DNA from: Variovorax davisae
Lineage (GTDB): Bacteria > Pseudomonadota > Gammaproteobacteria > Burkholderiales > Burkholderiaceae_C
DNA: 64,000 bases
NCBI RefSeq assembly: GCF_030316845.1
Contig: NZ_JASZYS010000013.1
Span: 62,001 to 126,000, forward strand
Reading direction: 5' to 3'
Part shown: piece after piece, positions 32,380-41,498 of the stretch
How positions within the stretch are numbered: the stretch's first letter is position 1
How the letters are laid out: every line of letters begins with the position of its first letter
Made by a program: the position numbers and the translations under genes
Notes under the pieces: generated by a model
What the model was told of the DNA's origin: nothing
Databases searched by the model: none
Seen by the model: the letters and a program-made list of their open reading frames with translations, nothing else

Positions 32380-33519
32380 ATGTCCACCACCAGCGAAAGA
32401 AGCTTCCCGAAGATCACCGACAACGGCCTGGACGAATTGCGCGAGCGCATCGGCCAGAAGATCGGCGCCACCGCCGAGCCGTGGTGCTACGAGGCGACAC
32501 GCGACAACATCCGGCACTACGCGCACGGCATCGGCGACGACAACCCCCTGTGGTGCGACCCCGACTATGCGGCGAAATCGAAGTACGGCGGCCTCGTCGC
32601 CCTGCCGAGCTTCCTGTTCTCCACCAGCCGGATCGTGTCCGGCTACGTCGGCGGCCTGCCGGGCGTTCACGCCATGTGGTCGGGCGCTGACTGGGAATGG
32701 CACAAGCCGGTGCACCGCAACGACACCATCCGGACCGAGGCCTACCTGAAGGACCTGGTCGAGCACCAGACCCGCTTCGCCGGCCGCGCCGTCCAGCAGA
32801 CCTATCACGTCGACTTCTTCAACCAGGAAGGCGACAAGGTGGCCGAGGCCGACAGCTGGTGCTTCCGCACCGAGCGCGACCACGCCCGCGAGCAAGGCAG
32901 CAAGTACAAGGAGGTGCGGGCCCGGGCGCCGCGACGCTACACGGCCGAGGAGATCCAGGAGGCCTACAAGCTCTACGCCAAGGAAGAAGTGCGCGGCGCC
33001 ACGCCCCGCTACTGGGAAGACGTGAAGGAAGGCGAGGCGCTGCCGGTGATGTTCAAGGGCCCGATGACCGTGACCGGATTCATCGCCTATGCGCAGGGTT
33101 GGGGCGGCCTGTACATCCGTGCCAACAAGCTGGCGTGGAAGCTGATCGACGCCCACCCCGGCGTCGGCATCACCAACCGCTTCGGCATCCCGGACGTGCC
33201 GGAACGGGTCCACTGGGAAGAGGACTTCGCGCTCGAGGTCGGTGCGCCCGGCGCCTACGACTACGGCCCGGAGCGCACCTCGTGGCTCACGCATCACCTG
33301 ACCAACTGGATGGGCGACGATGGCTTCCTGCGCAAGGCGCATTGCAAGATCCGCCGCCACAACCCCGAGGGCGACATGCTGTTCATCAAGGGCTTCGTGA
33401 AGCGCAAGTTCGTCGAGAACGGGCGCCACCTGGTGGAGATCTCCCAGGAGGCCCACAACCAGGACGACGAGCTGTCGGTGATCGGCTCGGGCATCGTGGA
33501 ACTGCCCACGCGCGGTTGA
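32380..33519 (+). CDS. double-hotdog MaoC-like enoyl-CoA hydratase
   Basis: A protein of 379 residues with two hotdog domains: N-terminal ~30-170 (YAHGIGDDNPLWCDPDYA, which includes the Asp/His-like hydratase motif) and C-terminal ~205-370 (MTVTGFIAYAQGWGG). The length and arrangement match MaoC-like FAS1-DH-region hydratases, which add water to branched or cyclic 2-enoyl-CoAs such as steroid side chains. Ribosome site CAGGAG lies before ATG 32380. It sits between ligase and CoA-transferase. The fold is clear; the substrate class is inferred from neighbours. Confidence 0.85.
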   Translation: MSTTSERSFPKITDNGLDELRERIGQKIGATAEPWCYEATRDNIRHYAHGIGDDNPLWCDPDYAAKSKYGGLVALPSFLFSTSRIVSGYVGGLPGVHAMWSGADWEWHKPVHRNDTIRTEAYLKDLVEHQTRFAGRAVQQTYHVDFFNQEGDKVAEADSWCFRTERDHAREQGSKYKEVRARAPRRYTAEEIQEAYKLYAKEEVRGATPRYWEDVKEGEALPVMFKGPMTVTGFIAYAQGWGGLYIRANKLAWKLIDAHPGVGITNRFGIPDVPERVHWEEDFALEVGAPGAYDYGPERTSWLTHHLTNWMGDDGFLRKAHCKIRRHNPEGDMLFIKGFVKRKFVENGRHLVEISQEAHNQDDELSVIGSGIVELPTRG

Positions 33520-33526
33520 GTCGCCT

Positions 33527-33583
33527 CGCCCCCCGCCGGGGGGCGCGGGCCGGGTGGCCAAACGGCATCGCTGCGGCGATGCC
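33527..33583. repeat. two consecutive strong hairpins after the MaoC-like gene
   Basis: Hairpin 1 is CGCCCCCC-GCC-GGGGGGCG at 33527-33545, eight G:C-rich pairs with a 3-base loop, seven bases after the stop at 33519. Hairpin 2 is GGCATCGC-TGCG-GCGATGCC at 33564-33583. There is no T-run, so they may be a processing, attenuation or dispersed-repeat (REP-like) element rather than a classical terminator. They occupy most of the 77-base gap before the CoA-transferase ATG. Confidence 0.5.
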
Positions 33584-33596
33584 TCTCGGATCAGCT

Positions 33597-34757
33597 ATGC
33601 CAAATATTCCAGAGCGAAGTGCCAGCGGGCACGGGGCGCTAGCCGGGCTGCGGGTCATCGACCTGTCCCGGGTGCTGGCCGGGCCCTTGTGCACCCAGAT
33701 GCTGGCCGATCATGGCGCCGACGTGATCAAGGTCGAGCCGCCGTCGGGCGACGAGACCCGCACGCTCGGGCCGCCGTTCAACGACGACGGCGATGCGGCC
33801 TACTTCACGGCGGTCAATCGGGGCAAGCGCGGCATCGCGCTGAACCTCGCGGTTCCTCAGGGCCGGGAGACGCTGATGCGGCTGCTCGAGGGTGCCGACG
33901 TGCTGGTCGAGAACTTCATTCCCGGCACCATGCAGCGCTGGGGGCTGGACTTCGAGGACGAGCTGAAGCCGCGTTTCCCCGGCCTCATCTACTGCTCGAT
34001 CTCCGGCTTCGGCGCCGATGGTCCGCTGGGCGGCCTGCCGGGCTACGACGCCGTGCTGCAAGCCATGTGCGGCCTCATGAGCATCAATGGCGAGCCCGCG
34101 TCGGGCCCGACCCGCATGGGCATTCCGATCGTCGACCACCTGACAGGCTACACCGCGCTGACCGGCATCCTGCTGGCGCTGCATCACCGCGACCGGACCG
34201 GCCTCGGGCAACGCGTCGAGGCGACGCTGTTCGATACCGCATTGAGCCTGCTGGTGCCCCATGCCGCCAACTGGATGCATTCGGACCGGGTGCCTGGCCT
34301 GCTGGGCAGCGCGCATCCGAACATCGCGCCCTACGACAGGTTCCACTGCCAGGATGGACAGGTCTTTCTCGGCATCGTCAACGACCGCCAGTTCGCCAAG
34401 TTCTGCACCGTGATGGAACTGCAGTCGCTCGCGAGCGACCCGCGTTTCGCGGTCAATGCCGCGCGGCTGGCGCATCGCGACGAACTGCGCCAGCAGATCG
34501 AGGCCGCCCTCGCCGGGTGGCGGCGCGAAGACCTGTGCAGCGCCCTGATGCGCGTCGGCGTCCCGGTCGGACCGGTGCACACGGTGCCCGAAGCGTTCGC
34601 GCAGGCCCATGCGTCGCATCGGGGCATGAGCGTGCGCAGCGAGGGCTACCGGGGCATCGGTGTCCCGGTGCGCCTGTCGCGAACACCGGGCCGGCCGGGC
34701 CGAGCGCCGCCGCGGCTGGGCCAGCACGCGCAAGAGCTTCTAGGCGAGGCGCCCTGA
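33597..34757 (+). CDS. class III (CaiB/BaiF-type) CoA-transferase
   Basis: A protein of 386 residues. It contains LRVIDLSRVLAGPLCTQMLADHG at the N-terminus (read in parts), KVEPPSGDETR, NRGKRGIALNL, and PIVDHLTGYTALTGIL with the expected catalytic aspartate (D180), then RTGLGQRVEATLFDT. The family swaps CoA between acyl-CoAs and free acids, activating substrate without ATP. I chose ATG 33597 because the alternative at 33579 lies inside a hairpin. The protein is in the same orientation as ligase and hydratase genes, so CoA activation of the pathway acid is likely. Confidence 0.9.
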   Translation: MPNIPERSASGHGALAGLRVIDLSRVLAGPLCTQMLADHGADVIKVEPPSGDETRTLGPPFNDDGDAAYFTAVNRGKRGIALNLAVPQGRETLMRLLEGADVLVENFIPGTMQRWGLDFEDELKPRFPGLIYCSISGFGADGPLGGLPGYDAVLQAMCGLMSINGEPASGPTRMGIPIVDHLTGYTALTGILLALHHRDRTGLGQRVEATLFDTALSLLVPHAANWMHSDRVPGLLGSAHPNIAPYDRFHCQDGQVFLGIVNDRQFAKFCTVMELQSLASDPRFAVNAARLAHRDELRQQIEAALAGWRREDLCSALMRVGVPVGPVHTVPEAFAQAHASHRGMSVRSEGYRGIGVPVRLSRTPGRPGRAPPRLGQHAQELLGEAP

Positions 34758-34802
34758 ACGGCAGTCGTCGCACCACCTATAAATAGCAACGGAGACAACG
34801 TC

Positions 34803-35765
34803 ATGAATCGGATCCTCGGCCTCTTGATCGCGCTGGTCGCGCTCTGGACCTCTTCCATCGTCTCGGCGCAGGGCTATCCCACCAAGCCCATACGGGTCAT
34901 CGTCCCCTACCAGGCAGGGCAGGGGACGGATGTGGCGACGCGCTACCTGGCCGAGCAGCTGGGCCGGGCGCTGGGGCAAGCGCTGGTGATCGAAAACCGC
35001 GCCGGCGCCGGCGGCAACATCGGCGCCGCCGAAGTGGCACGCGCCGCGCCCGACGGCTACACGCTGCTCATGGGAACCAACGGCACCCACGTGCTCAACC
35101 AGTTCCTCTATCCGTCGATGCCCTTCGACCCGGAGAAGGACTTCGAGGCGGTGGCGCTGGTCAGCACCTTTCCGATGGTGGTCCTCGCCAACCCGAATGC
35201 GCCCTACAAGAACATGGCCGACCTGCTGGCGGACGCCAAGGCGCGGCCCGATGCGGTCAACGTCGGCCTGCCGAGCACGACGTCGCGGCTGGTGCAGGAA
35301 CTGATCCAGAAACAGAGCGGCATCGTCATGCGCTCCGTGCCCTACAAGGGGTCCGGCACCTCCATGACCGATCTCATGGGCGGGCAGGTGCTGGTCGCCA
35401 TCGACACGGCGAGCGCGGCACGGCCCTTCGTCGCCAGCGGCAAGCTGAAGGCGCTGGCGGTGACCTCGCTCAAGGACTCGGCCCTGCTGCCGGGCACGCC
35501 GCCGGTGGCCGGCGAGGGGCTGGAGGGCTTCCAGGTCATCGCCTGGAACGGGCTCTATGCGCCGCATGGGACGCCCGCCGCCATCGTCCAGAAGCTGAAT
35601 GCCGAGATCGCCAAGATCCTGGCGCTGCCGGAAGCGCGGCAGCGTCTCCTGGAACTGGGCCACGAAGCCGCCGGCGGATCGCCCGACAGCCTGGCGCGCT
35701 TCGCGCGCACCGAACGGGAGAAGTGGGGGCCTCTGGTGAAGAGTGCCGGCATGAAACTGGAGTAG
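34803..35765 (+). CDS. Bug (TctC)-family periplasmic solute receptor 1
   Basis: A protein of 320 residues with a signal peptide (about 1-22, hydrophobic LGLLIALVALW then SAQG) and the Bug fold: YPTKPIRVIVPYQAGQGTD, VIENRAGAGGNIGAAEVARA, and PYKGSGTSMTDLMGGQV (quoted in parts). These receptors bind carboxylates (dicarboxylates, aromatic acids, amino acids) and are massively expanded in Burkholderiales, mostly without an adjacent transporter, as here. ATG has GGAGA upstream. It is probably the sensing or uptake receptor for the island's substrate. Confidence 0.9.
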   Translation: MNRILGLLIALVALWTSSIVSAQGYPTKPIRVIVPYQAGQGTDVATRYLAEQLGRALGQALVIENRAGAGGNIGAAEVARAAPDGYTLLMGTNGTHVLNQFLYPSMPFDPEKDFEAVALVSTFPMVVLANPNAPYKNMADLLADAKARPDAVNVGLPSTTSRLVQELIQKQSGIVMRSVPYKGSGTSMTDLMGGQVLVAIDTASAARPFVASGKLKALAVTSLKDSALLPGTPPVAGEGLEGFQVIAWNGLYAPHGTPAAIVQKLNAEIAKILALPEARQRLLELGHEAAGGSPDSLARFARTEREKWGPLVKSAGMKLE

Positions 35766-35779
35766 CAGGCGCGGGGCCA

Positions 35780-35792
35780 TGAAGTATATTCA
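35780..35792. promoter_or_regulatory. imperfect palindrome before the first TetR gene
   Basis: TGAAGTATATTCA is a 13-base near-palindrome in the short gap before the TetR start (35814). It contains TATATT, a possible -10. It could be an autoregulatory operator or simply a promoter element. No matching -35 was found 17 bases upstream. Confidence 0.25.
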
Positions 35793-35813
35793 CGGCCATC
35801 AACGAGGGCATGG

Positions 35814-36485
35814 ATGGCAACCGACAGAGCAGCACGGACGAAGGCGGGCGCAAGCGCCACGGTCGAGGACCGCCCGACCCAGCTGATCGAGATCGCATCC
35901 CGCCTCTTCGCCACCCACGGCTACGCCGGCACCTCGCTGCGCGACATCGCCGAGCAAGCCCACATCACCAAGGCCGCGCTCTACTACCACTTCCCCAACA
36001 AGGAAGCGCTCTACGAGCAGATCGTGGTCGACAACCTCCAGGCATTGATCGACCGCGTGAGCGACGCGGTGGAGCGGGCCGATGGCGCGACCGAGCAGGT
36101 GCGCGCCTTCATGCTGACCGCGGCCGACGTCTTCGCGGAAGCGCCCGACGCCTGGATCGCCGGCTCCAACGTCTTCTGGTCCAGCATGGGGCCGCAGATC
36201 CGCGAAGCGGCGGTCGGCCGGCGCGACAGGTTCGAGAAGCTGCTGCGCGCCTGCATCGCCAGCGGCGTGGCCGCGGGCGAGTTTCGCGAGGTCGACGCGG
36301 CGACGGCGGGGCGCCTGCTGCTGTCGACGCTCAACCAGATGACGCGCTGGATCAAGCCGGACGGGCGGCTGAAGCCGCGCCAGGTGATCGAGCAGTATCT
36401 CGACATCATCCTGGTCGGCATGAAGGCGCCGCCGTCGGCCAAGGGCGCGAAGGCCGCGAGCCGCAAGGCAACGCCCAAGCCCTGA
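35814..36485 (+). CDS. TetR-family regulator 1
   Basis: A protein of 223 residues. The DNA-binding domain is clear: IEIASRLFATHGYAGTSLRDIA, then ITKAALYYHFPNKEALYEQI with the recognition helix. The ligand domain ends in LLSTLNQMTRWIKPDGRL, similar to the second TetR here (40848). The tail is basic and low-complexity. Such regulators of acyl-CoA pathways bind CoA thioesters and repress adjacent catabolic genes. A palindrome with core ACCGGCCGGT lies near 37113 in front of the SDR and SnoaL genes. Its stop is convergent with the SnoaL-like gene with five bases between. Confidence 0.9.
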   Translation: MATDRAARTKAGASATVEDRPTQLIEIASRLFATHGYAGTSLRDIAEQAHITKAALYYHFPNKEALYEQIVVDNLQALIDRVSDAVERADGATEQVRAFMLTAADVFAEAPDAWIAGSNVFWSSMGPQIREAAVGRRDRFEKLLRACIASGVAAGEFREVDAATAGRLLLSTLNQMTRWIKPDGRLKPRQVIEQYLDIILVGMKAPPSAKGAKAASRKATPKP

Positions 36486-36490
36486 GGCGT

Positions 36491-37072
36491 TCAGAGCGCT
36501 CTCGCTGACCCGGGTTCGTCCTGGCTGCCTGGTTGCTGCATGGCAGCCAGCAGCGCATGGACCGGATCGTCGCCCCGCACGCCACCGATCGGCTGCCGCG
36601 GACCGAAGCGCTCCGCCTCGGCGCCCTCGGGCGTGCCCAGCGGCCGCACCCAGTCGTACACCACCGTGCGTTGCGCGATGCGCCACTCCTCGCCGCGCTT
36701 CTCGAAGCGGTCGAGGTAGCGGCCGGCCAGGAAGACCTCGCGCGCCGTGCCCTGGGCATCGCGGTCGCGCTGCAGCGCCGTGAAGTAGGTCTCCACCGCG
36801 GCCTGGTTGCCGCGCAGGGTGATCGACAGGTTGGCGACGTTGTGCACCGAACGCTCGCCCTGGGTGCGCAGCTTCTCCAGCGCCCAGTCGATGAAACCCG
36901 CCGCGCTGCCCTGGTAGGGCCCGTGGCGGTCGGTGGCGTCCGGCCAGTAGGCACTGCGCAGGGCCGCTTCGTCCTGGCGGTCGATGCCGCGGCAATAGCG
37001 AAACATGCATTCGCGGATCGCCTCGCGGTCCATCAGCGCGACCACGCTGGCGTACATCTGGTGACTGTCCAT
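36491..37072 (-). CDS. SnoaL-like / NTF2-fold protein
   Basis: A protein of 193 residues from ATG 37072, with AGGAG before it. The cone-shaped NTF2 fold is indicated by LMDREAIRECMFRYCRGIDR (N-terminal helix) and the WPDATDRHGPYQG...FIDWALEKLRT strand-helix, ending with WRIAQRTVVYDW. Family members include isomerases, hydrolases and ring-hydroxylating subunits (SnoaL_4). Without a close match the reaction cannot be named. It is divergent from the SDR gene, sharing a palindromic operator. Confidence 0.8.
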   Translation of the reverse strand: MDSHQMYASVVALMDREAIRECMFRYCRGIDRQDEAALRSAYWPDATDRHGPYQGSAAGFIDWALEKLRTQGERSVHNVANLSITLRGNQAAVETYFTALQRDRDAQGTAREVFLAGRYLDRFEKRGEEWRIAQRTVVYDWVRPLGTPEGAEAERFGPRQPIGGVRGDDPVHALLAAMQQPGSQDEPGSARAL

Positions 37073-37108
37073 AGGGTATCTCCTGATCAAAAGGGGCTTC
37101 ATCAACTT

Positions 37109-37126
37109 ACTAACCGGCCGGTAGAA
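37109..37126. promoter_or_regulatory. TetR-type operator candidate 1
   Basis: The site reads ACTAACCGGCCGGTAGAA, with a perfect 10-base palindromic core ACCGGCCGGT at 37113-37122. It lies in the 84-base divergent gap between the SnoaL-like and SDR genes. The left half (ACTAACCGGCCGG) is nearly repeated at 41535 (ACTGACCGGCCGG), near the second TetR gene. This form is typical of TetR-family operators. Confidence 0.5.
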
Positions 37127-37156
37127 TTTTCCACACACAGAGCACGGAAGACAAGC

Positions 37157-37915
37157 ATGGAATCACGCATGGAAGGCAAGGTGGCCCTGGTGACGGGCGG
37201 CGCCCAAGGCATCGGGCGCGCCATCTGCGAGCGCTTCGCCGCCGAGGGCGCGATCGTCGCGGTGCTCGACATCAAGGCCGAGAATGCCGAGCGCGCCGCG
37301 CAGGCGATCCGCGAGCAGGGCGGGCAGGCCGTGGCCTGTGCCGGCAACGTGGCCGAGCGTGCCACCTTCGAGTCGGCGGTCGACATGCTCGAAAGTGCAT
37401 ACGGCCGGCTCGACGTGCTGGTCAACAACGCCATCTGGGTGCGCTACGGCCCGATCGACGCGATCACGCCAGAGGTGCTCGACCGCATGGTCGCGACCGG
37501 CTTCAAGTCGGTGGTCTGGGGCACGCAGGTCGCGGCGGGCCTGATGGCCAAGGGCCGTGGCGGCTCGATCATCAACATCGCCTCGGCGGCCGGCTTCCTC
37601 GGCATGCCCAACGGCTTCATCTATTGCGGCGTCAAGGCTGGCGTGCTGGGCCTGACGCGGGCCTCGGCGGTCGAACTCGGGCCGAAGAAGATCCGCGTCA
37701 ACGCCATCGCGCCCGGCACCATCATGACCGAGGGCGTGAGCATCAACGTCGACGAAGCCGGCATGGCGAAGCGCATCGCGCGCACGCCGGTCGGACGCCT
37801 GGGCCAGGTCGAGGACATCGCCAATGCCGCGGTGTTCCTGGCCGGCGACGACAGCGGCTTCATGACCGGCGAATCGATGCTGATCGACGGCGGCGTGACG
37901 CACGCCTTCCTCTGA
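37157..37915 (+). CDS. short-chain dehydrogenase/reductase 1
   Basis: A protein of 252 residues. It has the NAD(P) motif TGGAQGIGRA, the active-site motif Y-C-G-V-K (YxxxK) with serine in NIASAAG, and the PG motif IAPGTIMTEG. The usual NNAG reads NNAI, a modest change. It is a classical SDR that oxidises a hydroxyl to ketone or the reverse, fitting the 3-hydroxyacyl-CoA or ring-alcohol steps of the island. Its stop is five bases before the next gene. It is probably under control of the palindrome in front of it. Confidence 0.9.
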   Translation: MESRMEGKVALVTGGAQGIGRAICERFAAEGAIVAVLDIKAENAERAAQAIREQGGQAVACAGNVAERATFESAVDMLESAYGRLDVLVNNAIWVRYGPIDAITPEVLDRMVATGFKSVVWGTQVAAGLMAKGRGGSIINIASAAGFLGMPNGFIYCGVKAGVLGLTRASAVELGPKKIRVNAIAPGTIMTEGVSINVDEAGMAKRIARTPVGRLGQVEDIANAAVFLAGDDSGFMTGESMLIDGGVTHAFL

Positions 37916-37920
37916 CCATC

Positions 37921-40041
37921 ATGCATTCGCTCCATCCTCTCTTCTTCCCGTCGTCGGTGGCCATCATCGGCGCCTCGTCCGACCCCGAGCGCATCGGCGG
38001 GCGGCCGCTTCGCTTCCTGGTCGAGGCGGGCTTCGCCGGCGCGCTCTACCCCGTCAACCGCAGCGGCGCCGCCGAGATCCAGGGCCTGCCCGCCTTCGCC
38101 AGCCTGGCCGAGGTGCCCGGCGCGGTCGACCATGCCATCGTCGCGGTGCCCGTGCCGGGCGTCGAGGCCGCGCTGCAGGACTGCGCCCGCAAGGGCGTGA
38201 AGGTGGTGCAGGTCTTCACCGCCGGCTTCGCCGAGGCCGATGCGGCGGGCGCCGAACTGCAGGCCCGGCTGGTGCGCATCTGCCGCGACGCGGGCATGCG
38301 CATGGTCGGCCCCAATGCGCTCGGCCTGCTCAATCCGTCGGCGAAGTTCTACGCCACCTTCTCCACCGCCCTGAACGGCCTGCGGCCCCAACCCGGCGTC
38401 ATCGGCATGGCCACGCAGAGCGGTGCCTTCGGCTCGGCCGCCTACGGCATGGCGACCTTGCGCGGCATCGGGCTGAGCCGCGTGATCGCGACCGGCAACG
38501 AGGCCGACGTGGACGTGGCCGAATGCATCGACTACCTGGCCGACGACGCCGACACGCGCGTGATCTGCGCCGCGCTGGAGGCCTGCAAGGACGGCGACCG
38601 GCTGCGCGCGGCGCTGCGCAAGGCGGCGGCCGCCGGCAAGCCGGTGGTGATCATGAAGATCGGCCGCACCGAGGTCGGCGCCGCCGCGGCCGCGACGCAC
38701 ACCGGCTCGCTGGCCGGCAACGACGCGATCTACGACGCCGTCTTCGCCGAATGCGGCGCGCACCGCGCGGCCTCGATCGAGGAGATGCTCGACATCGCGC
38801 ACCTGTGCGCCGTCACCGGCCAGCTGCCGGCCAACGAGCGCATCGGCATCATGACCGGCTCGGGCGGCATCGGCATCCTGATGGCGGACGACGCGTCCGA
38901 ACTCGGCATGGCGCTGCCGCCGCTCGCCGACGCGTCGGCTGAGTCCCTGCGCGAACTGCTGCCCTTCGCGGTGCCGGCCAATCCCTACGACACCACTGCC
39001 CAGGTCACCGCGGTGCCCGACGGCGTGGCCCGCGTGCTCGACGCGATGCTGCTGCCCGGCTCGCCCTTCGGCACCCTGTTCGCCTACCTGGCCCATGTCG
39101 GCCTGTCGCCGTCGCGCTTCGCGTCCACGGAGCAACGGATGATCGAGATCCGGGCCGCGCATCCGGACCGGCCGCTGGTGCTGGTGATGCTGTCCGAACA
39201 GGGCGTGACCGAGCGGCTCGAGGCGGCGGGCGTGGCCGTCTTCGCCGATCCGTCGCGCGCGGTGCGCGCGGTCGCCGGTGCGGCGCGGATGGCCAGACTG
39301 CGACGCGGGATGCGCAGCGACAGCGCCGCCGCCGGCGGCTCGCTGCCCCTGCCGCAGGCCGCGACCGAGGCCGAGGCCAAGGCGCTGCTGGGCGCGGCCG
39401 GCATCCCCGTGCTGCCCGAGCAGACCTGCACCAGCGCCGCGTCGGCCGCGCGTGCCGCGGACGGCATGGGCTACCCGGTGGTCGCGAAGATCGTCTCCGC
39501 CGACATCCCGCACAAGACCGAGGTCGGCGGCGTGCTCGTGGGCCTGGCGGATGCCGCCGCGGTCGCGGCCGCCTACGACACCCTGATGGCCCGGGCCGCC
39601 GAGCGTGCGCCGCAGGCCCGCATCGACGGCGTGCTGATCGCGCCGATGGTGCGCGGCGGCGTGGAGACCATCATCGGCGTCCACATGGATCCGGTGTTCG
39701 GCCCGATGGTCATGTTCGGCCTCGGCGGCACGGCCGTCGAGCTGTTCAAGGACGTGGCCTTCGCCTCCGCGCCGCTCACGCCCGCACAGGCGATGTCGCT
39801 GGTCGACGCGGTGCGTTCGTCGGCCCTGCTGAAGGGCTGGCGCGGCGGGCCGGCCTTCGACACCCAGGCGCTGGCCGACGCGCTCAGCCGGCTGTCGGAA
39901 TTCGCGCTGCGCCATGCCGACCACCTGGCCGGCATCGACATCAATCCCTTCGTCGTCAAGCCCCAGGGGGGCGTGTGCCTGGATGCCCTGATCTCCATGC
40001 GCCAAGCCCCTGTCAACCCCAACCCGAGAGAACTCGCATGA
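37921..40041 (+). CDS. ADP-forming acyl-CoA synthetase (fused alpha-beta)
   Basis: A protein of 706 residues. The N-terminal CoA-binding domain (SVAIIGASSDPERIGGRPL) and the succinyl-CoA-ligase-like domain with the phosphorylated histidine in ATHTGSLAG are followed by a C-terminal ATP-grasp domain (GYPVVAKIVSADIPHKTEVGG, quoted in parts; IDINPF near the end). This is the acetate/acyl-CoA ligase (NDP-forming) layout, with no acetyltransferase domain. It converts acyl-CoA, ADP and phosphate to acid and ATP or the reverse. Six bases after the SDR gene; its stop overlaps the next start (ATGA). Confidence 0.9.
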   Translation: MHSLHPLFFPSSVAIIGASSDPERIGGRPLRFLVEAGFAGALYPVNRSGAAEIQGLPAFASLAEVPGAVDHAIVAVPVPGVEAALQDCARKGVKVVQVFTAGFAEADAAGAELQARLVRICRDAGMRMVGPNALGLLNPSAKFYATFSTALNGLRPQPGVIGMATQSGAFGSAAYGMATLRGIGLSRVIATGNEADVDVAECIDYLADDADTRVICAALEACKDGDRLRAALRKAAAAGKPVVIMKIGRTEVGAAAAATHTGSLAGNDAIYDAVFAECGAHRAASIEEMLDIAHLCAVTGQLPANERIGIMTGSGGIGILMADDASELGMALPPLADASAESLRELLPFAVPANPYDTTAQVTAVPDGVARVLDAMLLPGSPFGTLFAYLAHVGLSPSRFASTEQRMIEIRAAHPDRPLVLVMLSEQGVTERLEAAGVAVFADPSRAVRAVAGAARMARLRRGMRSDSAAAGGSLPLPQAATEAEAKALLGAAGIPVLPEQTCTSAASAARAADGMGYPVVAKIVSADIPHKTEVGGVLVGLADAAAVAAAYDTLMARAAERAPQARIDGVLIAPMVRGGVETIIGVHMDPVFGPMVMFGLGGTAVELFKDVAFASAPLTPAQAMSLVDAVRSSALLKGWRGGPAFDTQALADALSRLSEFALRHADHLAGIDINPFVVKPQGGVCLDALISMRQAPVNPNPRELA

Positions 40042-40814
40042 TGGACCTCAAGACACTCACCCTGGCGATCGAGGACGGCATCGCCGTCGTCACGCTGAAC
40101 CGCCCGCCGGTCAATGCCCAGAACGCCGAGATGCGGGCGGAGATCACCGAGGTGTTCGACACCCTCAGCGACATGGACGAGGTCGCCGCCATCGTCCTGA
40201 CCGGCAGCGGCAAGCTGTTCTCGGCCGGCGCCGACATCCGCGAGCGGCCCAACCTGGCGGCCACGCCGGGCGCCTATGGCCGCCACAACCGGCTGGTGCG
40301 CGAGTCCTACTACGCGGTGGTCGAATGTTCCAAGCCGGTGATCGCCGCCATCAACGGCGCCGCGCTCGGCGCCGGCTTCGGCCTGGTGATGGGATCGGAC
40401 ATCTGGGTCGCTTCGGAGGACGCCTATGTCTCCATGCCCGAGATCAACGTCGGCCTGGCCGGCGGCGTCACCTTCCTGCAGAAGTTCTTCAGCCAGTCGC
40501 GGGCGCGCCGCATGTTCTACACGGGCATGCAGGTGCCGGCGCAGGAGCTGTACCGGCTCGGCCTGGTCGAAGCCTGCCTGCCGGCTGCCGAGCTGATGCC
40601 CTATGCGATGGGCATCGCGCGCGAGATCGCCTCCAAGAGCCCGATCGCGGTGCGCCTGGCCAAGGAAGCCGCGCGCATGACGCTGACGATGCCGCCGCGC
40701 GACGCCTACCGCTACGAGCAGGGCAACACGGTGGCGCTGTCGAAGACCGAAGACACCAAGGAAGCGCAGCGCGCCTTCTTCGAGAAGCGCAAGCCGGTCT
40801 TCACCGGGCGCTGA
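40038..40814 (+). CDS. enoyl-CoA hydratase/isomerase (crotonase family)
   Basis: A protein of 258 residues. Crotonase features are FSAGADI (oxyanion hole glycine), AAINGAALGAGFGLVMGSDI, and PEINVGLAGG with the catalytic glutamate region. It hydrates trans-2-enoyl-CoA or isomerises double bonds. Start 40038 overlaps the synthetase stop, so translation is coupled; ATG 40041 directly follows. The second glutamate position is within EACLPA. It works with the acyl-CoA dehydrogenases of the island in beta-oxidation. Confidence 0.9.
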   Translation: MMDLKTLTLAIEDGIAVVTLNRPPVNAQNAEMRAEITEVFDTLSDMDEVAAIVLTGSGKLFSAGADIRERPNLAATPGAYGRHNRLVRESYYAVVECSKPVIAAINGAALGAGFGLVMGSDIWVASEDAYVSMPEINVGLAGGVTFLQKFFSQSRARRMFYTGMQVPAQELYRLGLVEACLPAAELMPYAMGIAREIASKSPIAVRLAKEAARMTLTMPPRDAYRYEQGNTVALSKTEDTKEAQRAFFEKRKPVFTGR

Positions 40815-40847
40815 GCCGGTCGCTTCCTCCACATTGCCACCATCGCC

Positions 40848-41495
40848 ATGTCCCAACGCCGAACCGCTGCATCGCCACCCACCCGGGCGGGGGCGGGCGT
40901 TGCACCGGACACGCGCGAGAACCAGCTGCTGGCCATCGCGCGGCGCCTGTTCGCGCGCGACGGCTACGAGCGCACGTCGATGCGGGACATCGCGGAAGTC
41001 GCGGACATCACCAAGGCCGCGCTCTACTACTACTTCCCGAACAAGGAGGCGCTGTACGAGCGGGTGGTGCTGGAGTCGATGCAGTCCCTGGTGGACGACG
41101 TCTCGGCCGCCGTGGCCGCCGCGGATTCGCCGACGGCGCGCATCCGCGCCTTCATGCAATCTTCGGCGGACGTGTTCGACCTGGCGCGCGATCGGTGGAT
41201 CGCCGGCTCCCGGGCCTTCCGCGAAGGCGCCCGGGGAGGGCAGCACCTGGCCGCGATCGCGCTGCGCGACCGCTACGAGAGCCTGTTGCGGCAGTGCATC
41301 TCGGAGGGCATCGCCAGCGGCGAGGTGCGCGCCATCGATCCCGCCATCGCGGGCCGCTTCCTGCTGTCCGGCCTGAACCAGATGACCAACTGGCACCGGC
41401 CCGATGGCCGACTGGGCGTCACCGAGGTGATGCGCCAGTTCCTCGACATGGCGCTGCACGGCCTGCTGGCCGAAGCGCGCCCAGCCAAGGCCTGA
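40848..41495 (+). CDS. TetR-family regulator 2
   Basis: A protein of 215 residues, close in layout and wording to the first TetR: ARRLFARDGYERTSMRDIA, ITKAALYYYFPNKEALYERV, and LLSGLNQMTNWHRPDGRLG. The two are likely paralogues from duplication of a TetR-Bug module, as each lies beside a Bug receptor gene. A TetR-type palindrome lies 40 bases after its stop. It is expected to repress the downstream receptor or operon and to be relieved by an acyl-CoA or acid ligand. Confidence 0.9.
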   Translation: MSQRRTAASPPTRAGAGVAPDTRENQLLAIARRLFARDGYERTSMRDIAEVADITKAALYYYFPNKEALYERVVLESMQSLVDDVSAAVAAADSPTARIRAFMQSSADVFDLARDRWIAGSRAFREGARGGQHLAAIALRDRYESLLRQCISEGIASGEVRAIDPAIAGRFLLSGLNQMTNWHRPDGRLGVTEVMRQFLDMALHGLLAEARPAKA

Positions 41496-41498
41496 CCC

